Assembly (NCBI RefSeq): GCF_015291725.1 | Contig: NZ_CP030038.1 | Span: 186,001-250,000, forward strand | Reading direction: 5' to 3' | DNA: 64,000 nucleotides | DNA from: Bradyrhizobium sp. CCBAU 51765 | GTDB taxonomy: Bacteria; Pseudomonadota; Alphaproteobacteria; Rhizobiales; Xanthobacteraceae | Shown here: piece by piece, positions 27,183-37,766 of the stretch | Numbering within the stretch: position 1 is the first letter of the stretch | Layout of the letters: each line of letters opens with the position of its first letter | The notes under the pieces: model-generated | Told to the model about the DNA's origin: nothing | The model's input: only the letters and a program-made list of their open reading frames with translations | The model's database searches: none | Position numbers and translations under genes: made by a program

Positions 27183-28741
27183 TGCTGCCGATGAGGGCGA
27201 TTCTTCACCGGCCGACGCGGCTCAGAGCCAGGGTCGATCGCGGGACGCGGCACCGGTAGCGGAACGGGACCGGCGATGGCAACCGTTTCGTTCTTGTCCT
27301 GCGGCGCGGCGGCAGCAGGCGTCGCCGCCTTGGCCGGGACGGTCTGCGGAAACAGCTTTGCGATCTTCTCCGAAGGCCTGGGATCCGGTATCGGCAATTT
27401 CGCGGCGCGCGGGCCGGGATCGAGGCTCTTCGGCACCAGCATCACAAAACGCATGGGATGGCGCAGCCGCCCGGAGACACGGCCGGCCTCCTGGCCGGCG
27501 CCGAAAAACAGATCGGCGCGTGCGGGGCCGATGATGGCCGAACCGGTGTCCTGCGCGATCATCAGCCGGTGAAACGGCGTCTTGGCGCGTTCGGACTCGA
27601 TCGGCAGCTCGCCCTCGATGAAGAACGGCGTGCCGTAGACATGCAGCGCTTTGTCGACCGCGATCGAGCGGCCGGCGGTCAGCGGAATGCCTTGCGCGCC
27701 CACCGCCTCGTCCTTGTCGGAGAGGTTGACCTCGCGGAAGAAGATGTAGGCACGGTTCGCGCGGCGCAGGTCCTTGGCACCATCAGGGTTCTGCGCCATC
27801 CACTCCCTGATCTTCTGCATCGACATCTCCTCTTTCGGGATGATGCCGCGCTCGATCAGGATGCGGCCGACGGCCGTGTAGGGATAGCCGTTATAGGCGT
27901 CGTAATTGAGCCGAACCGAGCTGCCGTCCTCGAACTTGATCCGTGCCGAGCCCTGGATCTGGGCGAACAGAAGATCGGTCGGATCCTTGAGCCAGGCGAT
28001 CTCGAGCCCGCGGCCGGCGATCTTGCCGTCCTCGATCTCGCCACGGTCGTAATAGGGCACCAGCTTGCGGCGGCCGATCTTGCGATAGACCGGGCCCTTG
28101 TTGGGCAGGCTGACCGAATCCTGCTTGTAGCCGCGCACGAACAGATTCGAGGGACGGCGATAGACCGGCACGTTGTAGACATCGGTTTGCGTGCGCGACC
28201 CCTCCAGCACCGGTTCGTAATAGCCAGTGACGAAACCGTCGGGCTCGCCGAGGCGCGAGATCCGCAGCGGCGTGAAGTTCTCCTCGAAGAAGGTCTTCGC
28301 CTTGGCGTCGTCGGCGAGATCGAGCGTCTTGGCAGCGCGGCAAGGCTCGCTCAGCGAGGCGCCCAAGGCCTTGGCTTCGAAGGCCTTGGCTTCGAAGCCC
28401 TTGGGTTCGGCCGCGCCGTTCTGCGCATTGATCGGCCGGCAGCTGGCGCGGAACGTCTTGTAGGCGGCGAGATGGTCGTCGTCTTCCCAACCCTTCACGT
28501 CCGCCCAGGCCAGCGGCAGATATTGCGCGCCGGGAATTTCGAACGGCAGGGGGTGCTGCGGATAGGGCAAGGCCCGCGGCGGGGCGGCAGGCAATTGCCG
28601 GGCATGATGATGATGGTGGCTGCGATGGTGGCGCCGCGCCGCCTCGGCACCGAGCGAAAACGACGAGAGCACGACGGCACATGCGCAAAGCGCCGTCGCG
28701 CTGTTCTTCAGAAAGACCTTAGTTCGCGCTTCCGGTGCCAA
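27179..28741 (-). CDS. mltA: Membrane-bound lytic murein transglycosylase A
   Basis: 520 residues, TTG start with GGAAGC upstream, overlapping the Tim44-like gene by 23 bases. A signal peptide ends near residue 34 (SLGAEA). A His-rich stretch (RRHHRSHHHHH) and a Pro-rich linker follow. Then come the MltA barrel (EPDGFVTGYYEPVLEGS, PYYDRGEIEDG) and the 3D domain with AQDTGSAIIGPARADLFFG, which holds the catalytic Asp. It cleaves peptidoglycan glycan strands. The C-terminal 80 residues are Pro/Ala-rich. There is no lipobox, unlike E. coli MltA. Confidence 0.95.
   Translation of the reverse strand: MAPEARTKVFLKNSATALCACAVVLSSFSLGAEAARRHHRSHHHHHARQLPAAPPRALPYPQHPLPFEIPGAQYLPLAWADVKGWEDDDHLAAYKTFRASCRPINAQNGAAEPKGFEAKAFEAKALGASLSEPCRAAKTLDLADDAKAKTFFEENFTPLRISRLGEPDGFVTGYYEPVLEGSRTQTDVYNVPVYRRPSNLFVRGYKQDSVSLPNKGPVYRKIGRRKLVPYYDRGEIEDGKIAGRGLEIAWLKDPTDLLFAQIQGSARIKFEDGSSVRLNYDAYNGYPYTAVGRILIERGIIPKEEMSMQKIREWMAQNPDGAKDLRRANRAYIFFREVNLSDKDEAVGAQGIPLTAGRSIAVDKALHVYGTPFFIEGELPIESERAKTPFHRLMIAQDTGSAIIGPARADLFFGAGQEAGRVSGRLRHPMRFVMLVPKSLDPGPRAAKLPIPDPRPSEKIAKLFPQTVPAKAATPAAAAPQDKNETVAIAGPVPLPVPRPAIDPGSEPRRPVKNRPHRQQ
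28366..28412. repeat. Short tandem repeat inside mltA
   Basis: On the + strand GCCTTGGCTTCGAAG occurs in tandem about three times with small changes. On the coding strand it gives KGFEAKAFEAKALG, a repeated F-E-A-K-A unit placed before the catalytic domain. Such a tract could change length by slippage while staying in frame. Confidence 0.7.
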
Positions 28742-29426
28742 CCAGCTTCCAGTTCGGATCGCGAGAGGAGGTGTCGCGGGCGAAAGTCCAGATGTCGGTG
28801 ATGTCGGCGACCGTATCGGCGCTGCCGTCGACGATGTTGCCGGCCTTGTCGCGGGTGGCCGAGATCATCTGCGAAACGAAGCGCACGGTGAGCTGGGCAG
28901 TGCGGTCGCGCATCTCGGCGCCGACGAGCTCGGCCTTGTCGATCGAGACGAAGCGCGTCTCGGTCTTCTGCTCGTTCTTCTCGCGTTCCTTGATCGCGGC
29001 ATCGAAACTGTCATAGACGTCCGACGACAACAGGTCGCGCAGCGCGCGGCGGTCGCCATTGGCGAAGGCCAGCACGATCATCTCGTAGGCGCCGCGGGCG
29101 CCCGAGATGAAATGGCGCGGGTCGAACGTGGAATCCTTCTCGACGATGGCATCGAGGCCCTGCGCCAGCGGAGTGCCCGGCTCGGCCAGCCCCTTCCAGC
29201 GATCGGAGGGCGGGGTCGGCTCGGCCGTCGGCGCCAGCGGGGCCTGGTCGATCACCTTGCCCGGCACGGTCACGACGTTGTTGTCCTGGGCACCTCCCAG
29301 CGCATTGCGGGCGGCGGTGCGATCGAACGGCGGCCGCTCGTTGCCCGTGCGCTGCCCCAGCACGCTACGCAGTCTCAAAAAGATGAAGACTGCCAGCGCC
29401 AGGAATATGATGGTGTAGATGTCCAC
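28719..29426 (-). CDS. Tim44/TimA family adaptor protein
   Basis: 235 residues. One N-terminal membrane helix (IYTIIFLALAVFIFLRL) is followed by a low-complexity linker. The Tim44-like domain starts near DPRHFISGARGAYEMIVLAF and has an NTF2-like fold through WTFARDTSSRDPNWKLVGTG. Bacterial Tim44 relatives are membrane-anchored, and in Caulobacter one is called TimA. The exact role here is not known. It is first in the run with mltA and the Smr gene, divergent from secB. Confidence 0.88.
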   Translation of the reverse strand: MDIYTIIFLALAVFIFLRLRSVLGQRTGNERPPFDRTAARNALGGAQDNNVVTVPGKVIDQAPLAPTAEPTPPSDRWKGLAEPGTPLAQGLDAIVEKDSTFDPRHFISGARGAYEMIVLAFANGDRRALRDLLSSDVYDSFDAAIKEREKNEQKTETRFVSIDKAELVGAEMRDRTAQLTVRFVSQMISATRDKAGNIVDGSADTVADITDIWTFARDTSSRDPNWKLVGTGSAN

Positions 29427-29823
29427 GTCGTATTCGCTTTCTGGTCTTTTCAGGAGTCGTTGCCGGGAAAATCAATCCGGCCAGTAGACCGTTCCCTACG
29501 GAAACGGCAAGTCCACATCACCATTTTGGGTCCGCGTCAGGTCCGTGGGATGTAGGCACGAAATCTTGCCGGGCCAATGGCGCCTTTTGGCACAGCATCA
29601 AGTGTAGCGCGTTTTAGGCTTAAGGGGAAACCCGATCCTGCCGGGAAATCGCGCATCTTCAATCATTTAAGGCGCAATTTCGCTGAAAAGGCAGGATGAC
29701 CCTCCAAACGGCGGGCGCGGCCCGATTCCCCGATCCGGGGCCGTTCGTCCTTGTGGAACGAGGTGGCCCTATGTTAGCCAACCGCCGCGAAATTCAGCCC
29801 CAATCGGGTAAGGAGAGACTTTC
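29427..29823. promoter_or_regulatory. 397-base divergent spacer, Tim44-like gene / secB
   Basis: No coding frame found. It should carry promoters for both directions. AT-richer patches occur near 29592-29625 (around GTAGCGCGTTTTAGGCTTAA) and 29658-29690. In several relatives an fxsA gene lies here; I do not see one. Confidence 0.4.
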
Positions 29824-30309
29824 ATGACCAACGGTAACGGCACCCCTCCCGAGGCGGCCCAGGCTCCCCAGCTCAACGTGCTGGCGCAATATACCAAGGA
29901 CCTCTCGTTCGAAAATCCCAACGCGCCGGGCTCGCTCCAGCAGCAGAGCCAGCCGCCGCAGATCAACATCCAGATCAACGTCAACGCCAACAATCTCAGC
30001 GAACAGGAGTTCGAGGTGACGTTGTCGGTCGAGGGCAAGGCCGAGACCGCAGGCAAGGTGATGTTCTCGTTCGAGCTCGCCTATGCCGGCGTGTTCCGGA
30101 TCGTCAACGTGCCCAAGGAGAACCTGCATCCGCTGGTCATGATCGAGTGCCCGCGCCTGTTGTTCCCGTTTGCCCGCGAGATCATCGCGACCGCGGTGCG
30201 CGACGGCGGGTTCCCGCCCCTGATGCTGGATCCGGTCGACTTCGTCGGTCTCTATCGCCAGAACATGGAGCGGCAAATGGCCGCTCAAGGTCAAGCCGGT
30301 CAGGCCTGA
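29824..30309 (+). CDS. secB: Protein-export chaperone SecB
   Basis: 161 residues, with the SecB core [39 protein letters not shown] and [20 protein letters not shown] followed by [14 protein letters not shown]. It keeps presecretory proteins unfolded and delivers them to SecA. The last 10 bases overlap the end of dnaQ on the other strand. Confidence 0.97.
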   Translation: MTNGNGTPPEAAQAPQLNVLAQYTKDLSFENPNAPGSLQQQSQPPQINIQINVNANNLSEQEFEVTLSVEGKAETAGKVMFSFELAYAGVFRIVNVPKENLHPLVMIECPRLLFPFAREIIATAVRDGGFPPLMLDPVDFVGLYRQNMERQMAAQGQAGQA

Positions 30310-31022
30310 CCGACCGCCACGGCGGCTGGAGCGGGCAGGTACTCGTTCCAGATCGCCTTGTCGCCGAGTGTCGCGATGAAGGCCCGATGGGCCTCTCGCT
30401 CGGCCTCCGAAATCCGCGGCACCAGCGGCACCAGGCGCTGCCGCCGCGGCGCATCGCCGCCCGCATTGACGCGGATCTCCTGGGTGTCCGAAGCCAGCAA
30501 CAGCTGCGACTGTCGCGCCCCGACCAGATCGACATAGACTTCGGCCAGCAGCTCGGCGTCCAGCAGCGCACCGTGCTTGGTGCGACGTGAATTGTCGATC
30601 GCATAGCGCGAGCAGAGATCGTCGAGCCGGTTCGACACGCCGGGATGCTTGCGGCGCGCCAGCAGCAGCGTATCCACCAGCCGCTCGCGCGGGATCGCGA
30701 CGCGCTTGATGCGGTCAAGCTCGGCATTGATGAAGCCGATGTCGAACGAGGCGTTGTGGATCACCAGCGGGGCGTCGCCGATGAACTCCAGAAACTCGTC
30801 GGCGACCTCGTGGAACAATGGTTTCGTCGCCAGGAATTCGGACGACAATCCGTGCACCGCGAACGCTTCCGCCGGCATGTCCCGTTCAGGGTTGATGTAG
30901 ACGTGAAAGGTCTGTCCCGTCGGCATGCGGTTGAGCATCTCGACGCAGCCGATTTCGACGAGTCGGTCGCCGCGGAGCGGATCGAGGCCGGTCGTTTCGG
31001 TGTCGAGGACGATTTCGCGCAT
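30300..31022 (-). CDS. dnaQ: DNA polymerase III epsilon subunit (3'-5' exonuclease)
   Basis: 240 residues, DEDDh exonuclease. Motif I is [10 protein letters not shown] (Asp, Glu), motif [16 protein letters not shown] (Asp), and motif III ends in [15 protein letters not shown] (His, Asp). It proofreads for the replicative polymerase. The C-terminal tail (about 185-240) would be the alpha-subunit contact. It is followed upstream in the same direction by coaE and maf. Confidence 0.95.
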   Translation of the reverse strand: MREIVLDTETTGLDPLRGDRLVEIGCVEMLNRMPTGQTFHVYINPERDMPAEAFAVHGLSSEFLATKPLFHEVADEFLEFIGDAPLVIHNASFDIGFINAELDRIKRVAIPRERLVDTLLLARRKHPGVSNRLDDLCSRYAIDNSRRTKHGALLDAELLAEVYVDLVGARQSQLLLASDTQEIRVNAGGDAPRRQRLVPLVPRISEAEREAHRAFIATLGDKAIWNEYLPAPAAVAVGQA

Positions 31023-31049
31023 GTCTTGGTCGCCGTGTGAGACGGCGAA

Positions 31050-31649
31050 TCAGGCTCGCCGCTGCGGCATCTTAACGACCTCGGCCAGAATGTGCGCGAT
31101 TTGCGCCCGCACCGGTTCAAGTCCGTGTGACGTATCCACCACGAAATCGGCGCGCCGGCGCTTTTCGGCATCCGGCGTCTGCTTGGCGATGATGGCATCG
31201 AGCTTGGCTTCGTCCATGGTGCCACGCGCCAGCACCCTCTGTCGCTGGAGTTCGGGCGACGTCGAGACCACGACCACGGCGTCCACCCGCTTGTCGCCGC
31301 CGGTCTCGAACAGCAGCGGGATGTCCAGCACCACGACCGGCGCCTTGGCGGCCTCGGCGTCGGCGAAGAATCTCTGCCGGGAAGCGCCCAGCATCGGATG
31401 AACGATCTGCTCGAGCTGCTTGATCGCGGCAGGATCGTGCACGACGCGCGCCGACAGTTTTGTGCGATCGACCTTGCCGTTGACGGTGGTCCCGGGGAAG
31501 GCAGCCTCGATCGCGGAAGCGGCTTCGCCTTCATAGAGCTGATGCACGGCGGCATCTGCATCGTAGACGGGCACACCGGCCTCCGCGAATAGTTTCGCGG
31601 TGGTGGATTTGCCCATCCCGATCGAGCCGGTCAGTCCGAGGATCCGCAT
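31050..31649 (-). CDS. coaE: Dephospho-CoA kinase
   Basis: 199 residues from [12 protein letters not shown]-loop [15 protein letters not shown] at the start, [12 protein letters not shown] and [12 protein letters not shown] as family blocks. It performs the last step of coenzyme A synthesis. A GTG at 31676 overlaps the maf stop (GTGA) and would add nine residues; the ATG was preferred because the family starts right at the P-loop strand. Confidence 0.95.
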   Translation of the reverse strand: MRILGLTGSIGMGKSTTAKLFAEAGVPVYDADAAVHQLYEGEAASAIEAAFPGTTVNGKVDRTKLSARVVHDPAAIKQLEQIVHPMLGASRQRFFADAEAAKAPVVVLDIPLLFETGGDKRVDAVVVVSTSPELQRQRVLARGTMDEAKLDAIIAKQTPDAEKRRRADFVVDTSHGLEPVRAQIAHILAEVVKMPQRRA

Positions 31650-31672
31650 CAAGCCAAAGCCATGTCTGTCAG

Positions 31673-32281
31673 TCACACTGCAACTAGCCGCTCGCGGCGC
31701 AGGAACGCAAGCAGCGGCGGCAGTGGCAGGCCGAGAATGGTGAAATGATCGCCCTCGATCCGCTCGAACAGATGAATGCCGAGGCCTTCGAGCTGATAGG
31801 CGCCGACGCTGGTCGTGACGGCATCGCCGGCGGCAGCGAGATAGGCCGAAAGCTCGACCTCGGTCATCTCTCGCATGGTCATGCGGGCGACCGACACGTC
31901 CTCGAAAACAATCTTGCCGTCACACGCCACGGCCACGGCCGAATTCAGCTCGTGGCTCTTGCCGGCGAGATCGCGCAATTGCGCCAACGCCTGTGCGCGG
32001 CCTGCGGGCTTGTTGAAGAGACGCATTCCAAGGGCCAGTGTCTGATCGGCGCCGATCACGTAGCTTCCTGGCTGACTCGCCGAAACCGCCTTGGCCTTTT
32101 CTCGCGCCAACAACAGGGCGATCTCGCGCGGGTTCGAGAGTCTCGATGCGGCCTGAATGCCGCGCTCGTCGATATCGGCCGTCACGGCCTCGAATTCGAG
32201 CCCGGCATTGGCCAGCAGCATTTTGCGCGCGCTGCTTTGCGAGGCCAGGATCAACGGAGATGTGCCGCGCCACAAAGCCAT
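31673..32281 (-). CDS. Maf-like nucleoside triphosphate pyrophosphatase
   Basis: 202 residues. [19 protein letters not shown] is the N-terminal Maf motif; GADQTLALG and [17 protein letters not shown] are the substrate loops. Members hydrolyse non-standard or surplus nucleoside triphosphates, and some are linked to septum control. The subgroup (dTTP/UTP or m7GTP) cannot be told with certainty here. It lies 8 bases after ppsR. Confidence 0.92.
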   Translation of the reverse strand: MALWRGTSPLILASQSSARKMLLANAGLEFEAVTADIDERGIQAASRLSNPREIALLLAREKAKAVSASQPGSYVIGADQTLALGMRLFNKPAGRAQALAQLRDLAGKSHELNSAVAVACDGKIVFEDVSVARMTMREMTEVELSAYLAAAGDAVTTSVGAYQLEGLGIHLFERIEGDHFTILGLPLPPLLAFLRRERLVAV

Positions 32282-32289
32282 GGCAGAAA

Positions 32290-33135
32290 CTATTCCGAGG
32301 GCCGGTTGCGCTGGCGATCGCTATAGAGCTTCATGATCGCCGCCGCAGTTTCCTCGATTGAGCGGCGCGTGACGTCCAGCAGCGGCCAGTCATGCTTGGC
32401 GCTGAGCTTGCGCGCGAACGCGACTTCCTCGGTGACCGACTGCTTGTCGGTATAGGTGTCGCTGCCGCTGCCGGATTCAGCTCCCATGGACAGCAGGCGA
32501 TTCTGCCGGATCTGGATCAGGCGTTCCGGCGTCGCGTGCAGGCTGACGACCAGCGGCCGCGTCAGCGTCTCCAGTTGCGAGGGCACCGGAATGCCTGGAA
32601 CCAGCGGCACGTTGGCGGTGCGGATGCCGCGATTGGCGAGATAGATCGAGGTCGGCGTCTTCGACGTCCGGGACACGCCGACCAGGACCACGTCGGCGTC
32701 GTCGAGACCGTCGACGTGCTGACCATCGTCATGAATCATCGTGTAGTTCAACGCGTCGATGCGCTTGAAATATTCCGCGTTGAGGACGTGCTGGGCGCCG
32801 ACGCGTCCGGTGGTCGCAGCGCCGAGATAGGCTTCGAACAGCTGCATGACCGGGCCGATGATCGACAGGCTCGGAACGTTGATCTGCTTGCACTTGTCCT
32901 CGAGCCTGGCGACCAGGTCCTTTTCGAGCAGCGTGAACAGCACGATCCCCGGCGCTTCCTCGATCTCATCGAGCACGCGGTCGAGCTGCTTCTGGCTGCG
33001 CACCAGCGGATAGACGTGCTCGACCGGCGTCACGTTGGCGTATTGGGCGGCGACCGCGCGCGCCACGGTGATGAGCGTCTCGCCCGTGGAGTCGGAGACC
33101 AGATGCAGATGGAAATAATTGTTCGAAGTCGGCAC
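32290..33135 (-). CDS. Pyruvate, water/phosphate dikinase regulatory protein (DUF299, PPSR/PDRP)
   Basis: 281 residues, GTG start. The signature [18 protein letters not shown] is complete, and [11 protein letters not shown] opens the protein. These enzymes switch PEP synthetase or pyruvate phosphate dikinase on and off by ADP-dependent Thr phosphorylation and Pi-dependent dephosphorylation. In several alphaproteobacteria the DUF299 gene flanks the chromosomal origin. Confidence 0.95.
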   Translation of the reverse strand: MPTSNNYFHLHLVSDSTGETLITVARAVAAQYANVTPVEHVYPLVRSQKQLDRVLDEIEEAPGIVLFTLLEKDLVARLEDKCKQINVPSLSIIGPVMQLFEAYLGAATTGRVGAQHVLNAEYFKRIDALNYTMIHDDGQHVDGLDDADVVLVGVSRTSKTPTSIYLANRGIRTANVPLVPGIPVPSQLETLTRPLVVSLHATPERLIQIRQNRLLSMGAESGSGSDTYTDKQSVTEEVAFARKLSAKHDWPLLDVTRRSIEETAAAIMKLYSDRQRNRPSE

Positions 33136-33657
33136 AGAAACTCTTTGTATGAGGGCGGGGCAGTTTGTGGATTTCTGTGGAGCTTAACCCCTTGGAAAGG
33201 GATGTGCGACACCAGGGGCGGGACAACGGCCAATTTTCTTCACACCAGTGCCCGTCAGGACAAGTCCGGCACCCTCCGACGAGGCGAGCGGGATTGCGCG
33301 GATAACCCTCTTGATAAGCTGCCGACGGGGAACCGCAAGCTCTTGAGTCCGGACGGCTTATCCGAACGGCTCGAGGCCGCGCTGGATATGTTGATGGATG
33401 TGAACAAGCGCATGCGAAGCGGCGGACGGAATTGTGTGAGTCCAATCCACGGTCACTAAGACTCAAACCTTAAGATTCTAAAAGTTTTAGGTTTAGAAGA
33501 GCCGAGCACGCGGATATGTGTGTGCACCCAAATCTATGAATGAATTCTTACCGAGCTCGTTCCATCCACTGTCCGGTGAGACTGGCCGCGTTCGAACGAC
33601 ATGGATCCCGGTTCGCGTCCGGAAAACGCGTAAGGCAAGACACGGAAGGCTGCCGGA
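33136..33657. other. 522-base gene-free interval, candidate chromosomal replication origin
   Basis: No credible gene. It lies between divergent ppsR and hemJ. It holds an AT-rich patch (about 33458-33500) with a perfect palindrome CTAAAAGTTTTAG (33478-33490), and several 9-mers one or two changes from the DnaA box TTATNCACA or its complement: TGTGGATTT (about 33167), CGCGGATAA (33297), TTATCCGAA (33358) and TGTGAACAA (about 33399). In Caulobacter, Rickettsia and Sinorhizobium the origin lies between hemE and, in the first two, a DUF299-type gene. Boxes are degenerate, so oriC is an inference. Confidence 0.4.
33589..33637. repeat. Intergenic repeat, TCGAACG..GGAAAACGCG family
   Basis: GCGTTCGAACGACATGGATC then CCGGTTCGCGTCCGGAAAAC. 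Related to 9304-9357 and 62174-62224. It ends about 20 bases before the hemJ start. Confidence 0.65.
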
Positions 33658-34080
33658 ATGTACGAGTGGATCAAGGCGCTGCACGTGATCGCGGTCATCT
33701 CCTGGATGGCCGGCATGCTCTATCTGCCGCGGCTGTTCGTTTATCATTGCGAGGCGGAGATCGGCTCGAAACAGTCGGAAACGTTCAAGGTCATGGAACG
33801 CCGGTTGCTCAAGGCGATCATCAACCCGGCTATGATCGTGACCTGGCTGGCCGGTCTCTATCTCGCGTGGTCCGGCCATTGGTTCGCATCGCCCTGGTTG
33901 CACGTAAAACTGGCATTGGTCCTGGCGATGTCCGCGGTCCACGGCTTTTTTTCCCGTTGGCTGAAGGATTTCGCCGCCGACCGGCGCCCGCGGAGCCAGA
34001 AATTCTATCGCATAATCAATGAGGTGCCGACCGTTCTGATGATCTTCATCGTCATCATGGTGATCGTGAAGCCGTTCTAG
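33658..34080 (+). CDS. hemJ: Protoporphyrinogen oxidase HemJ
   Basis: 140 residues, four membrane helices. It begins [20 protein letters not shown] with the conserved His near residue 9, followed by [10 protein letters not shown] and [13 protein letters not shown]. The end is [18 protein letters not shown] (here [13 protein letters not shown]). HemJ oxidises protoporphyrinogen IX in the inner membrane in bacteria lacking HemG or HemY. In rhizobia hemE often sits just upstream, but here that space is empty. Confidence 0.94.
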   Translation: MYEWIKALHVIAVISWMAGMLYLPRLFVYHCEAEIGSKQSETFKVMERRLLKAIINPAMIVTWLAGLYLAWSGHWFASPWLHVKLALVLAMSAVHGFFSRWLKDFAADRRPRSQKFYRIINEVPTVLMIFIVIMVIVKPF

Positions 34081-34115
34081 GCACGTCGCGCCGACGATTC
34101 GCTCAGCGCTTCGGC

Positions 34116-34144
34116 TTGCGGAGCAGGAAGCGATTTTCTATATT
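34116..34144 (+). promoter_or_regulatory. Predicted sigma-70-type promoter of rho
   Basis: TTGCGG (34116-34121), a 17-base spacer and TATATT (34139-34144) match the housekeeping consensus in position, with a good -10 box. It lies about 190 bases before the rho ATG, leaving a long leader of the kind used for Rho autoregulation in other bacteria. Confidence 0.5.
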
Positions 34145-34330
34145 ATCGACATCCCACCCAACGCAGGCGGATGTGGTTGTGTCCGAGCTTTCCAGAAGCC
34201 GGATACCGCATCAGGTTTGAAGCCTCCCGGCGCTCACCTTGCCAGTCCTGCGGACCTTACCTTCTCACGTCCGCATTTCAGAGCCTCCTCGCATCCCCCT
34301 CTTCTAAGGCTACCCCACAGGACCACCCCA
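34145..34330 (+). promoter_or_regulatory. Long 5' leader of rho
   Basis: About 180 bases between the predicted promoter and the rho start codon. From about 34210 it is pyrimidine-rich and C-rich, poor in obvious structure, with several CC and TC runs, which is the character of a Rho-utilisation site. Autogenous control of rho by Rho at its leader is known in E. coli; here it is an inference from composition. Confidence 0.35.
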
Positions 34331-35596
<1,266 letters not shown>

Positions 35597-35907
35597 GTGC
35601 ATTGCAGCAAAGGTTTGGAGGGCGCCTTTGGGCGCCCTTTTTGTGCGGATTTGCTGCAGCGAAGGTGCAGCATGAAGGTTGAATCCCTGTCCGGATTGCT
35701 TTGACTCATTAATTTATTGATATCGCAAAGAAAAACTGGAATTGGACTCGGCCTGAAATCTCTCGGGTAGGGCGCCTTGCAGCGAAATGCTGCGGTTATG
35801 CTGCGTTGCAATATAGGGATTGCTGCGAGGTTTAGCGCAGCAAATCCTCTGACTGGCCGGCGGAAATCGGAAGTTTGCCTTTTCGCCAGGAGGCGGACAA
35901 ATAGGCC
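35597..35907. promoter_or_regulatory. 311-base spacer, rho / mnmE
   Basis: Starts with the rho terminator, then an AT-rich patch (35701-35740, including CATTAATTTATTGATATCGC) and ends with a series of GC(A/T)GC elements ahead of mnmE. The patch around TTGACT (35701-35706) may act as a -35 box. An AGGAGG ribosome-binding site lies at about 35888-35893. Confidence 0.45.
35620..35642 (+). terminator. Intrinsic terminator of rho
   Basis: A GC stem GGGCGCC / GGCGCCC with a TTT(G) loop is followed by TTTTT. It begins 23 bases after the rho stop codon. It is a textbook Rho-independent terminator. Confidence 0.9.
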
Positions 35908-37266
35908 ATGCATCCGAGAGACCAGACCATTTTTGCGCTGTCATCCGGCCGGGCGCCCAGCGCGATCGCGGTGGTGCGTGTGTCGGGCTCGGAGGCCGGC
36001 CGGGTGCTGACAGGGCTCGCGGGCCGGCTGCCGGCACCGAGGCAGGCAAGCCGCCGGTTGCTTCATGACGGCGCGGGCCAGCCGATCGACGACGCGGTCG
36101 TGCTCTGGTTTCCAGGACCGGCCAGCGCGACCGGCGAGGACGTCGCCGAGTTTCACGTCCATGGCGGACGCGCGGTGCTTGCGGCGCTCCTCGCAGAAAT
36201 TTCTATTATTCCGAATACACGCGCCGCTGAGCCTGGAGAGTTCACGCGGCGCGCGTTCGAGAACGGCAAGCTCGACCTTACCGAGGCCGAGGGTCTCGAC
36301 GATCTCATCCACGCCGACACCGACCGGCAGCGGCGCCAGGCGTTGCGCCAGTTACAGGGCCTGCTCGGCGACCGCGCGCGCGACTGGCGCGAGCGCATCA
36401 TCGAGGCCTCCGCGTTGATCGAGGCCGGCATCGATTTTTCCGATGAAGGCGACGTGCCGGCGGAGCTGAGGGTGCCGGCGGTGAAAGCGATCAAGGCGCT
36501 TCACGACGAAATCTCAAAAGCCCTTGCAGCACAGGGACATTCTGAACGGCTGCGCGAGGGTCTCGTGGTGGCGATCGCCGGCGAGCCGAACGTCGGCAAG
36601 TCGACCTTGATCAACCAGCTCGCGCGGCGCGAGGTCGCGATCGTCTCGCCGCATGCTGGCACCACGCGTGATGTGATCGAGGTGCAGCTCGATCTCGACG
36701 GCTACCCCGTCACTGTCATCGACACCGCCGGCATTCGCGAGACCAATGATCCCGTGGAGCGGGAGGGCGTGCGTCGGGCGCGAGCGCGAGCCGGGGACGC
36801 CGACCTGGTCCTGTGGATGGTGGAGGGCGGGCAGGCTGTCGACCCGGAAGCCATGCGCTCGCTTCGGAGATCCGGCGACGGTGCTGTTTCGCCGGGTGGC
36901 TTGGTCTGGATCGTCCGCAACAAGATCGATCTCGGCGGGCCCGAGCGCCTCGTGCCTCCGGGCGAGTTCCCGATCTCCGCGAGCCGGGGCGACGGCATTC
37001 CGGAACTGGTCGAGGCCCTCGTAATGTTCGCCGCCAACTTCTTCGGAACCACGGAAGGCGCCTTGGTGACCCGGGCGCGGCAGCGCGATTTGCTGCGTCA
37101 GGCGTCGGACAGCTTGCGCCGGAGTCTGGAGCTTGTAGAAGAGGGCGAAGAGCTGGCGGCCGAAGAGCTGCGTGCTGCGGCTTACGCCCTGGGCCGGCTG
37201 TTGGGCCGGGTGGACGTCGAGGACGTCCTTGGGGCGATCTTCCAGAAGTTCTGCATTGGAAAGTAG
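35908..37266 (+). CDS. mnmE: tRNA modification GTPase MnmE (TrmE)
   Basis: 452 residues. An N-terminal folate-binding domain ([13 protein letters not shown] start, here [20 protein letters not shown]) is followed by a helical domain and an inserted G domain with GEPNVGKS (near 226), AGTTRD, DTAGIRE and NKID. The C-terminus ends FCIGK, the conserved Cys motif. With MnmG it makes 5-carboxymethylaminomethyl-uridine at tRNA wobble positions. Confidence 0.97.
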   Translation: MHPRDQTIFALSSGRAPSAIAVVRVSGSEAGRVLTGLAGRLPAPRQASRRLLHDGAGQPIDDAVVLWFPGPASATGEDVAEFHVHGGRAVLAALLAEISIIPNTRAAEPGEFTRRAFENGKLDLTEAEGLDDLIHADTDRQRRQALRQLQGLLGDRARDWRERIIEASALIEAGIDFSDEGDVPAELRVPAVKAIKALHDEISKALAAQGHSERLREGLVVAIAGEPNVGKSTLINQLARREVAIVSPHAGTTRDVIEVQLDLDGYPVTVIDTAGIRETNDPVEREGVRRARARAGDADLVLWMVEGGQAVDPEAMRSLRRSGDGAVSPGGLVWIVRNKIDLGGPERLVPPGEFPISASRGDGIPELVEALVMFAANFFGTTEGALVTRARQRDLLRQASDSLRRSLELVEEGEELAAEELRAAAYALGRLLGRVDVEDVLGAIFQKFCIGK

Positions 37267-37268
37267 CG

Positions 37269-37291
37269 CTAGTTCTTCATTGTAGAACTAG
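37269..37291 (+). terminator. Hairpin behind mnmE
   Basis: A perfect 8-bp stem CTAGTTCT / AGAACTAG with a 7-base loop starts just after the mnmE stop and is followed by a T-rich stretch (GATTTGTTCCATTTCTTG). It may act as a weak terminator. Confidence 0.45.
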
Positions 37292-37309
37292 GATTTGTTC
37301 CATTTCTTG

Positions 37310-37325
37310 TGTTTCACGTGAAATA
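37310..37325. promoter_or_regulatory. parS site 1 (one mismatch)
   Basis: TGTTTCACGTGAAATA differs by one base from the palindromic ParB-binding consensus TGTTTCACGTGAAACA. It lies 45 bases after mnmE. Confidence 0.85.
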
Positions 37326-37343
37326 GTGGGGTAAGCTCCAACC

Positions 37344-37359
37344 TGTTTCACGTGAAACA
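37344..37359. promoter_or_regulatory. parS site 2 (perfect)
   Basis: TGTTTCACGTGAAACA, a perfect 16-base match to the parS consensus, centred 34 bases after site 1. Confidence 0.95.
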
Positions 37360-37693
37360 CCGGCGCTCATTTGGCTCAGGTTCGCTCGCTCATTACGCGA
37401 TCTGGCGGCGCTTAGGAGCGGAAGCTAGGGCCGCTGGCCGCGATCTCGTCATCACGAGGAGCCTTGTGGCGACGCAATCCAACCGTCTCTATTCGGCATA
37501 CTCAAGATAGCTTCGCCGCGCTCACATGACAGCGCGATGCTGATCTCCGTCTCGATAAATCGCCCACGATCCCACCAGCACAATCTACCAAGGCCCATCG
37601 CTCATCTCGGCGTCGTGAAACGACAACATCCTCAATGCTCCTCCACTGTGCATGGGGTTGATTTCGCGAAAAGCGGTATCGCCGGCCTCCTCC

Positions 37694-37709
37694 TGTTTCA
37701 CGTGAAACA
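37694..37709. promoter_or_regulatory. parS site 3 (perfect)
   Basis: TGTTTCACGTGAAACA, a perfect 16-base match, 57 bases upstream of the mnmG start codon. ParB binding here could also touch mnmG transcription. Confidence 0.95.
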
Positions 37710-37766
37710 CGGCCGGTCCCGAGTTTCCACTTCCGGCTTTTTCCGCTCTGGGATAGAAGTCCGATC

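Larger units (their letters stand above)
37267..37766. other. 500-base gene-free interval carrying three parS sites
   Basis: No credible gene. After a hairpin behind mnmE come two parS sites (37310-37325 and 37344-37359), then about 330 bases without obvious motifs, and a third parS (37694-37709) 57 bases before mnmG. It must also contain the mnmG promoter, which I could not place. Confidence 0.6.
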
